Below are positions 23,303 through 64,000 of a DNA stretch of 64,000 bases, piece by piece. The stretch lies in contig JAOTOL010001605.1 of NCBI GenBank assembly GCA_034440575.1, positions 482,001 to 546,000 of the forward strand, in the 5' to 3' direction. This stretch comes from Imbricaverruca yamaguchii. Its lineage: Eukaryota; Arthropoda; Thecostraca; Neoverrucidae. The position numbers and the translations under genes are program-made. Position 1 is the first letter of the stretch. Every line of letters starts with the position of its first letter. Under the pieces are notes generated by a model. The model worked only from the letters and a program-made list of their open reading frames with translations, did not search any database and had not been told where the DNA came from.

Positions 23303-26020
23303 AACAGATACATATCAACAGACCATTGCTCTATTTTCTGTTGTATGTCGGCCGAATATGTAAACCTTTCACTGCCAATCATAGCTGGCCTCGCCATTAT
23401 TGGCAACGTTCCTCGCCTGGACAAAGTGTTAACTGCAACAAGGGGCTCATCGTACTGGCTCCAGGGCTTATGCAAGTGTTTTGTATCTTTGACCGAGCTA
23501 CCTAACATTAAGACAGTCGATGCCGCACCGAGGCTTATTCGCCGTAAACGTGCGACAAGGCCAATGTGTCCACGGGTGGGCACAGATTTCTTACCTCGTT
23601 GGTCACGTCCCCTGGCCGTCTAAATAACCTAGACGGCCCTACCCTTTCAGCCCCTGAGGCTTACGGTAGGCCAAACCTGTCCGTACGTACCCCGAACCGC
23701 TATACAGCTCAGTTCCCAAACCTACAACGAACGGAGGCGGACTCACGACCGTGCAGTGCTTTGCAATGTCCCATTGTCCGACGCCAATCTCGACGGACGC
23801 AACGTGCACTTCCATTAACGTCATCCTACTCTGCCTCGTCGCCATCTGCGCCTCTGGGTCACAGAGGCCAGCGGGATTGTGTGGTCAAAGAACCAGAGCA
23901 GGTGAGCTAATTCCCCAGAAGTGCCCTTTTTCCAGAAGCCTCCCCTCTGTCCACCTGGTCAAAGTGTATCCCTTTTTCTCTTCAAGGCCCACCCGTTTTA
24001 CCGTTTGGTAGCGTATCCATGACGTCATCCGTTGGGTCAATCCACACGGAGGGTGGCTGGCCGGCCATCGGCACCTGACCTCTGTGCTACCTGCTTCATC
24101 AGGAAAGTTTCGCCGCTGAACGCACAGCTGGAGGGCGCCCACAGCTGGTGCACGCCCACAGCTGGAGGGCAACTCTGGAGCCCCCAGAGCTTTGGATTTT
24201 GAGTTAGTCTGCACCACAGCGGATAGTCGGGGCCATAACGTTATTGCTTAACTCCGGCTAATTTGAGGGTTAAGCACATTGAACGGAGAGGGGAACACAT
24301 GGACATTGCACGCACAGTTTTCAACATGCGTACCACCAGACCGAACGATGGTCGTTTTCACGACCCGTCCTGGACCGGAGGTCCTATAGGACAGATGGCC
24401 GGATCCGACTTGTGCCCAGAATCTCTGACCGTTAGCCCAAGCTATCCCCAATTTGATCCCAAATGTTATTTTCACCGCTAATTATGCTCGTCAAAGGCAG
24501 ACCAGCTGCTCGGCATCTCTGCTGGTGCGCGCAAACATTTAGGTCATCAGTGGCAATATATTTACATGTATATACACTGCACGCCAACGGGACCGGTAAG
24601 CGATCCTGGCACACGGCTTCTCCGTCCAACCCCTGACCTCCCTAACCCTGACCCCTGTTTACGAGGCGTGCGACGTCGGCGTTACCAGCCGTGTCGCACA
24701 CGTCTCCTTCACACATCACCTCGGATTTGTCGCATTTGTTCACACGCCCATACGACGGGTCGCTCCTTTCGGCAGTGAATTATGCTGATGAGGAAATGAC
24801 TGTACACAGAAATTGGGCCGGTTTCGAAGAAGGAAGAAGGCATGGCAGACCGACGGCACTCACATTTTGCTGGTGGCTTTGTGCGTATGTCATGCGGCTG
24901 GCCTTTTCTGTCGTCTCGACTCTTCCTGAGATTGATCCGTCCGTGAGGGAGAGACTATGCGATTGACAGTGTGAGCGTCAGAGAGAGAGAGAGAGAGACC
25001 TTCTTTTTCTTCATGGCGTTTTGCTGGAGAGAGACGTCGCCAGTTTTTCTTCCATTCGCTCTAGCTCTGCCTCCTCTATTATCTGACCACTGCCTTGGGC
25101 TCCGGATTGAGTTCTTGCTCTTGATTGGTGGGAGTGTATATTTTCTTCCCCTAGGCCGTGTGTATCGTGAAGCCACCTGGGCCTTCATGGCGTTTTGCTG
25201 GAGTGGAAATTTTCCACAGCGCCGCCGGCGTTCTGGAACGGTTACCGGGTTCACCGATCTCACGGTCGGTCGGCCTTTCTCCTTATGCTGATCGGGACCG
25301 GCTTGTCATCAAAACACTCTTGTTGTTGACTGGTTGGGATGGGGTAGCGGGACAGAACGAGGTGATGAACCCGAATTCGGCGCTTAATTGCTCCGGAGTT
25401 TTCGCTCCGCCATTGATCTGCACTGATCGGATCCGGCTGGGCGGATTTTAAAAACCTGCAGTGAAAAGGGGGATCTGGTGTCGGGACCTGGTGGCCTGGT
25501 TTGGTAGGAAAATACTGAAAACTTCGCGCCGAAAGAATGTAAGCCTCCTCACAGAAATGCCGATCGATGTGATTTCACCGACATTATTGGGAAATGTGTA
25601 AGCATTTGGTGAACTATCCGCGCACCCGCAGGCATTGCGCTACAGTCCCACTTGGTATAGCACCTCTTCTGAAGGAGGCATAATGATGAATACGTATTTC
25701 ATCGCACGTGAGTATGGTGTCAAATTACCCACGTGATGGTGGTGTTAGGCTACTTCCGTTCTTATCCGATTGTGTAAAAAATAATTTGTCCTGATTCTGG
25801 CATAGTTCGACGACCTCGTTAATGTCACCTGCGTATCTTCCTTTCGCGTGCATGCATAGAAGACCAACTCACTCTGCCAATAACTGGTATTTTATTTGCT
25901 GACTATGTTCTCAATATCGGACATTTGTTCCTTGGGTGGAATTCAGGGTCTATTAAGTCCCCGGACACCAATAGGACATTGGCGTGCTGTACCGGTAACG
26001 ACGTCGACAAGCCTTCGTAA
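23300..26020. other. No gene established; isolated donor-like sites
   Basis: A consensus CAG|GTGAGC donor stands at 23902 at the end of an open plus frame, but no protein family is recognisable. The words CTTCATGGCGTTTTGCTGGA recur at 25010 and 25183, a short duplication. A GA run lies at about 24980-24998. A gene exon here cannot be excluded. Confidence 0.3.
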
Positions 26021-26024
26021 CCAT

Positions 26025-26345
26025 GGTGACCTGACACAACCAGTGCCGGAGACTCGACCTGACACAATCAGGGACGGATATCTGACCTGACCCAATCAGT
26101 GACGGACATCTGACGGGAAAAAATCAGTGAAGGATATCTGACGGGACACAATAAGTAACGGATATTTGACGGGACCCAATCAGTGATGGATATCTGACGG
26201 GACCCAATCAGTGATGGAGACCCGACTTGGTCCAATGAGTGACGGAGACCCGACCTGACCTAATAAGTGGCGAACATCTGACCTGATCCAATCAGTGACG
26301 GAGATCCGATGTGTCCCAATCAGTGACGGAGGCACAATCTGACCC
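26025..26345 (+). repeat. ~30-bp minisatellite (CCAATCAGTGACGGATATCTGAC)
   Basis: About eleven units of 29-31 bp with many substitutions, built on GACCCAATCAGTGACGGA plus ATCTGACGG. Confidence 0.85.
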
Positions 26346-26802
26346 AATCAGCGCTATGTCTACGTATTTCTGTCGGAGGAACTTACAATGATTATGGATG
26401 CGCATTCGTAGCGTATCCATGTTACATTTATGGTGCCTTATCAAAATTGGAGGCAGCAAGCCGCCCCACAAAATTATGCAATTTCTAACTCAAGGATCTG
26501 AACAAAGTCACATTCATCGCATTGCACCATACATAGGGGAGGAGATAGACCAGGAAGAACATAACGTGCACTCTAGTAGAGGGATCGAGACTGTGCCAAG
26601 CATACATTTGGGACGTGGCCCGATTCAACTAAGTTGTTTTATGGCATGTAATGTCTTGTGCAGGTAATCACCATAGTGTGCTATAAAGTGCGAATGTTTC
26701 TCTGTATCTTGCAACTGCTTAGTTGGACATCTGCCAATTATTATCATAACGATCATCAGCTAATTGCTGTTCCTATATAGAATAAACGATGCACAGGTTC
26801 CT

Positions 26803-26937
26803 TGATCGTCTCACAATCGAAAGGTTGTGAGTTTGAGTCTTACCTGTCGCTACTCCTCGCCCGCGACCAATCGGCGTGAGAGATGTGCGACGCTACACGA
26901 CTCAGAGGTCTATGTGCCGTAAAACAAATAGCCAGCC
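26803..26937 (+). mobile_element. tRNA-derived SINE, family A, copy 2 (5' truncated), with target-site duplication
   Basis: Shares with 6766-6929 the block GTCTCACAATCGAAAGGTTG, box B-like GTTTGAGTCTTACC, ACCAATCGGCGTGAGAGAT and the CGACGCTACA(C)GACTCA segment. It starts inside the tRNA-like head, so it is 5' truncated. It is flanked by perfect 18-bp direct repeats AACGATGCACAGGTTCCT at 26785-26802 and 26938-26955, the signature of LINE-mediated retroposition. Confidence 0.88.
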
Positions 26938-27049
26938 AACGATGCACAGGTTCCTATGTTTGACTTACCTGAATAATGCATCACTACTGGTGCATGTCGG
27001 ACAAGTTGCACAAGAAACAGGATGTGTGGGCCCGTGATGTAGTCACCAT

Positions 27050-27449
27050 CCCCACAACAACTGATCACGACAGGCAGTGATGGAGGTGATACTGAACCCA
27101 CCACAACTGACCACGACAGGCAGTAATGGAGGTGACACTGAACCCATCACAACAGACCACGACAGGCAGTTGTCGAGATGACACTGAACCCACCACAACT
27201 GATAACGACAGACAGTGATGGAGGTGATACTGAACCCACCACAACTGACCACGACAGGCAGTAATGGAGGTGACACTGAACCCATCACAACAGACCACGA
27301 CAGGCAGTTGTCGAGATGACACTGAACCCACCACAACTGATAACGACAGACAGTGATGGAGGTGACACTGAACCAACCACAACTGATCACGACAAGCAGT
27401 AATGGAGGTGATACAGGCAGTAATGGAGGTGATACTGAACTCACCACAA
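27050..27449 (+). repeat. 46-bp minisatellite, left part
   Basis: Units of about 46 bp built on GAACCCACCACAACTGACCA plus CGACAGGCAGTGATGGAGGTGACACT. The same array resumes at 30885. It was split by insertion of the DNA element at 27458-30884. Confidence 0.92.
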
Positions 27450-27457
27450 CTGACCAC

Positions 27458-27632
27458 TAGGGTGTGTCACCAATCGCAGTGCATGGTGCCCCTATGATTT
27501 TATCATGCCCTGTCCATATAGAAACAGCGTGGCACTATTCATTCCCTCTGAATTTTAACCCCCATCTAGCTCCAAGCGAGAGAAGTTCGGCCGATCTGCT
27601 AATACTAGCGACACTAGCGCCACCATAGCGGG
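27458..27632 (+). repeat. Terminal inverted repeat, left arm
   Basis: Starts TAGGGTGTGTCAC and contains CCCCTATGATTTTATCATGC and AGTTCGGCCGATCTGCTAA. It pairs with 30700-30884. A weaker match continues about 15 bp inward (GTGAACTA / ATGAACTA). Confidence 0.9.
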
Positions 27633-27720
27633 AAAACCGTGAACTAGCGAGCAGTTGCTGTTCGCAGCGCTCGCATCCACTTCTCACTGACAAATAAGTC
27701 TTGTTTGATTCTCTGTTTGG

Positions 27721-27726
27721 TTTATT
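27721..27726 (-). terminator. Polyadenylation signal AATAAA (minus strand)
   Basis: TTTATT on the plus strand reads AATAAA on the minus strand, about 260 bp after the stop of the element gene and before its end. It is well placed to serve that gene. Confidence 0.5.
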
Positions 27727-27984
27727 GAAGAAAGTATATCAATACTAGGCTCAGATGTACACAACTTACGTAGCATTAATTTGCTTCAGACGGAATCGAA
27801 TGGGGATAGGGAGGGCTGCAGCAGAAGGTGGCTTCTCATATCGGACCAGACAAGACATTTGCTTTGCATTCCTTAAAAATGCCGCGTCTTAGATACAATG
27901 CCAACAAGACAAGCTTTCTTCAACCACAACACAATACTCTGTGCTATATCTGACATACAAAGCAACCATCTGGCGACTTTCTCC

Positions 27985-29384
27985 TTACAGAAACGATTTT
28001 TTGCTGATGACCGAGGGCAGCTGCTGCCGGTGCCTGAGGCGGCTGCAGATGTAGCCATGCCGTTGTTCTTCTCCCACCACCGCCCGCACCGCGTCAGTAA
28101 CCACTTTGACGGTACGTTCCACAGCTACATTGTGCACCGGGAAGGCGCCCACGGTCAGCGGTGCAACCCGAATGCCGTCCAGCTCTGAATCGTTCAGGTC
28201 CATGGTGAGCGGCGGTTCGGTGAGAAGCGCAGCGTTCCAGTCCAGCATTTCGGTGAAATTTACGGCATTGAAGTTCACCGCTGGGAGTACGAATGGCCGG
28301 ACCTCCCCCTGAGGCTGCTGTCGACACTGCTGGATGACCTGCACTGCGAGGGTGCGGAGTTCCGGGTCTTGGTCGGTCACCATAGCCAGCAGTATCGCTT
28401 CTGGATGGCACCAGTAGCTGTTACGCTGGATGACAGGCTTCACTGTGTCCTGCAGTTGTTGAGGCAATGTGCGTAGTAGCTCCAAGCTGAACATCATGTT
28501 CTTCGCGCCGCTACTGCATTCGCTGTGTTTCCGGATGTGGAACCACACTGGCACGTAGTGGCCCACTAGAAACTTTATGATATCGCAAAGTTGAGGTGAT
28601 GGTGACGCGGTTGCGACAAGCGGTTCGCCCGCCGAGACAGTTGCACTATCCTCCGAGACAGTCACACTGTCTGACTGACTGCCACTGGAAAAGTCAACTG
28701 AATCATGAGAGCTCTGATCGCCCATTGCGACGTCCGGCGTGTCAGACTGTCCGGCCTCGTTGCAACCGCTCTGGCTGTCATCACTGGGACCAGCGAGGCT
28801 CCCCAGTTGTAGCTGTCCATCAGCTTGCCGTTGTCTCAGCCTTCTAGAAGTTGCAGTTTTACGTCGGGCACTTTCCCTGCGGTCGATGCCTCCCAGGAGC
28901 ATCTTACGAGAGCGCCTCTGATCTCTGAGAAAGCTGATCTCTTTTTCGGGCCCTCTTCTTTCCCGAGGACATCTGCAATGGCGCAGATCTTTACATCGAC
29001 ATAGAGCTATGTCAAACAGCCTTCCGAAATAGCTTCGAGCTTTCTCCGACGCCGAGCTTTTGGCTTCACGGTCCACCGTTTTGGTTCTATTGAGCTTCTT
29101 ATACTGGCTGTAGCAGGCAGCGACCTTTCGCTGCACACCTTTTAACTGCATCGACGGGATGCCTTCGTCGTTCCAAATTTTCAATACCCGCTTAGCGACC
29201 GGCTTAAATATTTCAGCTGACAGCACTTTCGATCTCAAGTTGGGCTTTTGGCCATGTAATAGCCTAACATAGTTGATGACATCTTTGTTAGCGGGAAACT
29301 GATTGGCAGGTAGGTTCTTCGGAGGTCCGAGGCTGAAGTGTTTTGCCCGGCTTCGAAGGGACATCCTGAATGACGGATCAGGAT
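27985..29384 (-). CDS. Unrecognised 459-residue protein carried by the DNA element
   Basis: Open from Met at 29364 to TAA at 27985. Just upstream on the minus strand a pyrimidine stretch and TTTGCAG give a good acceptor, with the exon starting at 29384, and its frame reads DPSFR before that Met. The true N-terminus probably lies in an upstream exon I could not place. The N-terminal third is basic (SLRSRAKHFSLG, RVLKIWNDEGIPS), with a Cys/Arg cluster (ALCRCKDLRHCRCPRERRG). The middle is Ser/Asp/Gly-rich and probably disordered. The C-terminal 200 residues look folded (VPVWFHIRKHSEC, VIQRNSYWCHPEAILLAMV, LPAVNFNAVNF). I see no DDE or other transposase signature. Location between inverted repeats suggests it is the element's own gene or a captured host gene. 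Confidence 0.7.
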
Positions 29385-30312
29385 CTGCAAATGACAGAAA
29401 CTGGGATTTAAAAATGTATTCTAGTCATACGTTGTTCAATTATGAACGATTAACTAGCCGAGAGTTTCGAGGGTCTTCAGTGGCGGATGGATAAAATGCC
29501 CCATCGAGATGATGCCTCATAAGACATTATAGTTTCTAACACTATAAAAATCACCAACTGTAGGTATAGTTCCAGTCTCAATTCAAGAACTCAGGACTGG
29601 TACTCCCAACAAAACTAAAAAATGTTACAGCCTGTACTTAGTTATTTGACCTTATAAGTTATTGCAGACTCAAACGCCGCAACGCTGGTCTGCGCTAGTC
29701 ATATTTCACAAATCAGTGACGAATTGAAAATAGAACGCTGGCAACCACGCAGTTCGGTAGAGACGGCGGACGCGGAGAGGGGCAGATGGGGCAGTTCCCC
29801 TCCTCCAAATTTCCGACGAAGGACATTGGGGTACCGTGTCAGGCGACGGGCGCCTAAAACGAAATGCACTAAATTCGTTTTTTTCTCGTTGTTTGTACCT
29901 AAGGGCGCCTTTCGGTAGACGGGTATGGGTGCGTCCTGAATTTCCCTACCCCTGAACCTAAAATTTCTTCGGCAGCCACTGAGTTTGGAAGCCCTTAATT
30001 AACACCCTCTCCCCCACCCCACCCCACCCCTGAACACAAAACTAACCAATCGTTGAACTGACCTGTAAAAGACGGCACAGCGCACTCCGCCTCGCTCTGA
30101 GTCACTCAGCCGACTCCCACGCTCTCCGCCCGGCTGCAACTCTGTCTGGTAGGCAGCTACTCAACACCGCGAGATCAGGATCCACTTTCGTCAGTGTCAT
30201 TTAACGTCAGTGTCATTTAACATCAGTGGTGCCAGTAGCGGATAACGCGAGCGAATCCTGTGCGATATCTGAGCCGGCTAGCACGCAGCCAGCCGCCGGT
30301 CGGAGCCAGACA

Positions 30313-30427
30313 ATGGCGCTGCGTGCTACTGCCTCAGATGACAGCTCTCTTGCGTCAAGCATTGGACCGAGCGAGGTGGGAACCTTCCGGATTAGGTGCC
30401 GAGAGACGGGATGCTCGATGACTCATT
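30313..30427 (+). CDS. Candidate first exon of the ABCC gene, inside the DNA element (speculative)
   Basis: ACAATGG gives a fair start context. The frame runs MALRATASDDSSLASS onward for 38 codons plus one base, then a donor-like GTACGT at 30428. Phase 1 is exactly what the first resolved ABCC exon at 31271 requires. Upstream there are TCAGTGT words (30191, 30207) like arthropod initiators. The peptide has no match that I recognise, and one chance in three would give the right phase anyway. Confidence 0.22.
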
Positions 30428-30699
30428 GTACGTATGTTTGGCAGCCACCGATAACATGGGTCTTGTTGCGAATCACGTGGGACTGCGGTGGTCCTGCGAA
30501 TAGTGATTGCTTGTGCTCGGTAAGAGTGAGTTAAATACCTAGTTAAAAATGGGGTTAGATCAATATTAATCGTTTATTATGTGTTCTTTCGATGGCTTAG
30601 TCGACGAGGAGTCAGTACACGGTAAAATATTTCAGTTTTGTGACCTGGCGAGTGAAAGAGGCTCTGGAAGCGATTGGGTGTCATTAGTTCATACGCTCT

Positions 30700-30884
30700 C
30701 CGCTATGGTGGCGCTAGTGTCGCTAGTGTTAGCAGATCGGCCGAACTTCTCTCGCTTGGAGCTAGATGGGGATTAAAATTCAGAGGGAATGAATAGTGCC
30801 ACGCTGTTTCTATATGGACAGGGCATGATAAAATCATAGGGGCACCTTGCATCGGTAAAAAAGTGCCTGAAGTGACACACCCTA
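30700..30884 (-). repeat. Terminal inverted repeat, right arm
   Basis: Reverse complement of the left arm. The block 30847-30871 differs from its partner in length and sequence, while the outer 13 bp and the inner 150 bp agree. Confidence 0.9.
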
Positions 30885-31012
30885 CTGACCACGACAGACG
30901 GTAATAGAGGTGACACTGAACCCATCACAACTGATCACGACAGGAAGTTATGGAGGTGACACTGAACCCCCCTCCCACAACTGACCACGACAGGCAGTGG
31001 TGAAGGTGACAC
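30885..31012 (+). repeat. 46-bp minisatellite, right part
   Basis: Continuation of the array at 27050-27449, resuming with CTGACCACGACAG and running for about three units. Confidence 0.9.
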
Positions 31013-31270
31013 TGAAACAGCGGGAACGCCGGCATAAGAACGACAGGGAATCGGGCGGAAGGCAACTGTTTCTACTTTGAGGGTTGGGGAGGAACTGCGA
31101 TGCGGGTCATTGCGTTGCAAGGAAGGATTCAACATGACTGTGTTTGTCCTAAACCCTGAAAATGTTCTGATTCCCCTGGGCGCTTCTTTGTGTGGTTGCA
31201 TGTGTGTTGACACCTTAATATACGTCTTCCATGTGCCGTACTTAATGCTCATAATCATTACTATTTTCAG

Positions 31271-61822
<30,552 letters not shown>

Positions 61823-61844
61823 GTGAGCTAGTCAATTAACACGC

Positions 61845-62836
61845 GCACGTCCGGGGGGGGGGGCAGATATCTGCCCCCTCCGGTTTTTCCTTATTTGCCG
61901 CCAAACTAATCGGGCTAGCAAGGCACAAACATTGCATAGCTGTTCATTTGTCTTTTCCGCATATCCTCATACATTTTTAATCCTGGGTCATCTCAGGTCA
62001 GGCCACCAGGCCAGGCGAAGTTACCAAACTACACTCGGAGTTCTAGGTGGCATAACTTCCACAATAATTGGGCGATTGATTTCAAGCTTATAACATGTCA
62101 TGATCTCATCAGGGACCATAATATGCATATCGTCTTCTCGTAGCATTGACCTTAGGTCGGTTCGCGGCCATGGCTTCCCCGTTATAGGGCTATGGTAAAA
62201 TATACAAATGTTTCCTGGTTGCATATTTGCGTTCGGAATGATCTCACAACGGTTGCGGCATGTAGATGGACGCTATGGTCAATGTTACTGCTGACATTTT
62301 TGCTCAGTGACCTCACCAAGGTCTGTGAGGTCACTTGAGATCCCCACACATTTCTGCGCATTATATCGCACTGCATTGAGCTAGAAGGCTGAAATTACCG
62401 TCATTGTGCTTGTATCGCCAAGACGTGTCGATTGATACATGACACATCGATTGATACATGACCTGCCTAGGCGACTTCATGATCTGGACCTGAGGTCATG
62501 AATTTATGACCTTGACCCGAGTTTCGATTAACCCGACCTTAAATTACACCGCCTATTGTCGGTAGCGCATTTCAAGGACTGTCGAATAGCGTTCGCCGTT
62601 TGTTTCTATTTGTTACAGGTTCTGAGATATGTGTCAATATCTGAGTCTCACCCGATCTGGTCGAATTTGACTTATGATGGCCCAGTGACCTGAATGTTGA
62701 CCTAAGCGAAAAATAATGACCGAAACACGTTCGATAGAACCCGTCACCAGCTATCCAACGCCATTTTTCGTTTGTCGCTAGCTAGCATAGTTCCAGAGAT
62801 CTTAGGGGCAGACATCTGCCCCCCCCCCGGACATGC
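61845..62836. mobile_element. ~1-kb non-autonomous element with palindromic terminal inverted repeats
   Basis: The left end reads ACGTCCGGGGGG...GGGGCAGATATCTGCCCC and the right end GGGGCAGACATCTGCCCC...CCCCCGGACAT, inverted relative to each other over about 32 bp. Each end also holds an 18-bp palindrome (perfect on the left, one mismatch pair on the right). No ORF inside, and no clear target duplication was seen. It sits in the intron after exon 19. Confidence 0.7.
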
Positions 62837-62958
62837 GAAATTGGCGCGGACCGCCGGACGTGAGAGTGTTAAAGCCGTTCAACGTGTTGCCCGTAACCCA
62901 TGATGATAATGCTGATGATTAATGATTATCGTGATGGTATCCGTGTGTGTAATGCATT

Positions 62959-62972
62959 TGTGTGTGTGTGAG

Positions 62973-63020
<48 letters not shown>

Positions 63021-63034
63021 TGTGTGTGTGTGTG
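62959..63034. repeat. (GTGC)n/(GT)n microsatellite
   Basis: GTGT followed by about eleven TGCG units and a GT run. Confidence 0.9.
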
Positions 63035-63387
63035 CAGCACAAGGTAGCTTTGATTCAGCAGATGAGGCGGCCGATAAATTTAGCACTCTAGTTTAGTGCG
63101 CAAACTTCTCTCGCGTGCTGAAATCAACAACAGTCTACGTTGGAGAAATTCGCACGACACAACTGCGCCGAGGACGCATCCTACCATTCCCAAAGGAGGG
63201 GTGCAACATGTTTGAAGGAACGACGGATGGTGTGCGGGAGGCCAACAACCAGCTGGAGGCACCACGTGGTGTCCTCCGAACTGCTCTTCAGGTCAAGCAT
63301 CGCACAGCGATACAATGCCAGTATTACAGTGAATGAATCTCGTCCAAATCTGACGTGGAAGAGTGCGAGTGAAGCGCCATTAAAGTA

Positions 63388-63520
63388 TCAGAGCAGTATC
63401 AGAGCAGTATCAGAGCCAAGTATCAGAGCAGTATCAGAGCAGTATCAGAGCCAAGTATCAGAGCAGTATCAGAGCCAAGTATCAGAGCAGTATCAGAGCA
63501 GTATCAGAGCCAAGTATCAG
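63388..63520 (+). repeat. 11-13-bp minisatellite (GTATCAGAGCA / GTATCAGAGCCAA)
   Basis: About eleven alternating units of GTATCAGAGCA and GTATCAGAGCCAA. Confidence 0.92.
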
Positions 63521-64000
63521 AGCAGCACGCTGCAAACAAGCAACCGATTAAATATAGATCGAACTGTGTAGGCAGAGCGAAGTGCCAGTGCTCCGTAAGT
63601 GCACTTGGAATTTAGGGTGAACAGGAAGTCGATAGTAGACAAGGGCAAGTGCGTCCTTGTTTTGTTGTTGAGCTGTCGTCTTCGCAGAAGAGGGAATTTG
63701 CCTGCCGATATGAAGTCTAGACTATTTCTAGCCCACGAACACGGACTGAGCATTGTGTTCATCATTCGAGTCGAAACATCACCAAGGTAAAAAAATAGAC
63801 TCACTAATCGAGGGAGCAGTTCCATCAAGTAGTATGTTGGGGAAGAGGCAGTGGGTTGCTGGTGACAATATCCTGTCAATCTCCATTCTAATCGCAGGAA
63901 TACTAATGTACCCGAACGTCACACTGAGTCGCTGTTACAGCGGTCACCTTGAGATGGTAGGTCTAAACACAAAGTCGCTGAGGTGTGCCAGTCATATTCA
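63521..64000. other. No gene seen to the window edge
   Basis: I searched for the next TMD2 exon, which must start with two bases of a codon. No frame matching the ABCC segment after exon 19 was found here or in 61823-63387. Confidence 0.45.

Larger units (their letters stand above)
27458..30884 (-). mobile_element. 3.4-kb DNA element with long inverted repeats and 8-bp target duplication; unassigned superfamily
   Basis: Both ends carry TAGGGTGTGTCAC in inverted orientation. After 20-30 bp of diverged sequence they share an almost identical stretch of about 150 bp (27485-27632 versus 30700-30846, two differences seen). The element is bordered by CTGACCAC at 27450-27457 and 30885-30892. The uninterrupted minisatellite unit reads AACTGACCACGACAGG, so the empty site is evident and CTGACCAC is the target duplication. 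Eight bp with T at position 2 and A at position 7, and TAGGG ends, recall hAT elements. The long inverted repeats and the encoded protein do not look like hAT. It carries one sizeable gene on the minus strand. Confidence 0.88.

Noticed and set aside
61823..64000. Next TMD2 exon or NBD2
   Set aside because: No frame with the required entering phase matched the ABCC segment after exon 19; AG sites near 62620 and 63895 lead into stops or unrelated peptides.

Overview
Eukaryotic DNA, probably from an arthropod or another invertebrate with a repeat-rich genome. Evidence: one spliced gene spread over 30 kb with GT-AG introns, a Ty3/gypsy pol remnant, a Jockey/I-type LINE, two tRNA-derived SINE families, a terminal-inverted-repeat DNA element, and many minisatellites. 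The species cannot be fixed from the sequence; a crustacean is a guess.

Layout. 0-3 kb: decayed Ty3/gypsy pol on the minus strand. 3-9.8 kb: mostly non-coding, with a 22-bp minisatellite and a SINE. 9.8-15.45 kb: nearly complete LINE on the minus strand, with one in-frame stop in each ORF. 15.7-26.4 kb: satellites, a SINE, a GC-rich array, a probable LINE 3' scrap and a CpG-rich block with a possible first exon. 26.8-31 kb: a SINE with clear target-site duplication, then a 3.4-kb DNA element with about 150-bp near-identical inverted repeats and an 8-bp duplication, inserted into a 46-bp minisatellite and carrying an unrecognised 459-residue gene.

31.27-61.82 kb: one host gene on the plus strand, an ABC transporter of subfamily C closest to ABCC5/MRP5. 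I resolved 19 exons by hand. All 18 junctions keep phase, giving 2,802 nt and 933 whole codons without a stop. They cover the N-terminal KPFR region, TMD1, all of NBD1 (Walker A, Q-loop, signature, Walker B, H-loop) and the first part of TMD2. The start codon is not settled, and the rest of TMD2 plus NBD2 lie beyond the right edge.

The most unusual feature is where the minisatellites sit. At many splice junctions of this gene the adjacent intron holds a tandem array whose unit is a copy of that junction: the last or first exon bases, the splice site and a little intron. Examples are the donors of exons 2, 3, 5, 11, 13, 16 and 18 and the acceptors of exons 5, 11, 12, 14 and 16. The introns seem to have grown by repeated tandem duplication seeded at splice sites, leaving dozens of decoy splice sites. 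Most long open frames in 32-51 kb are by-products of these arrays and not proteins.
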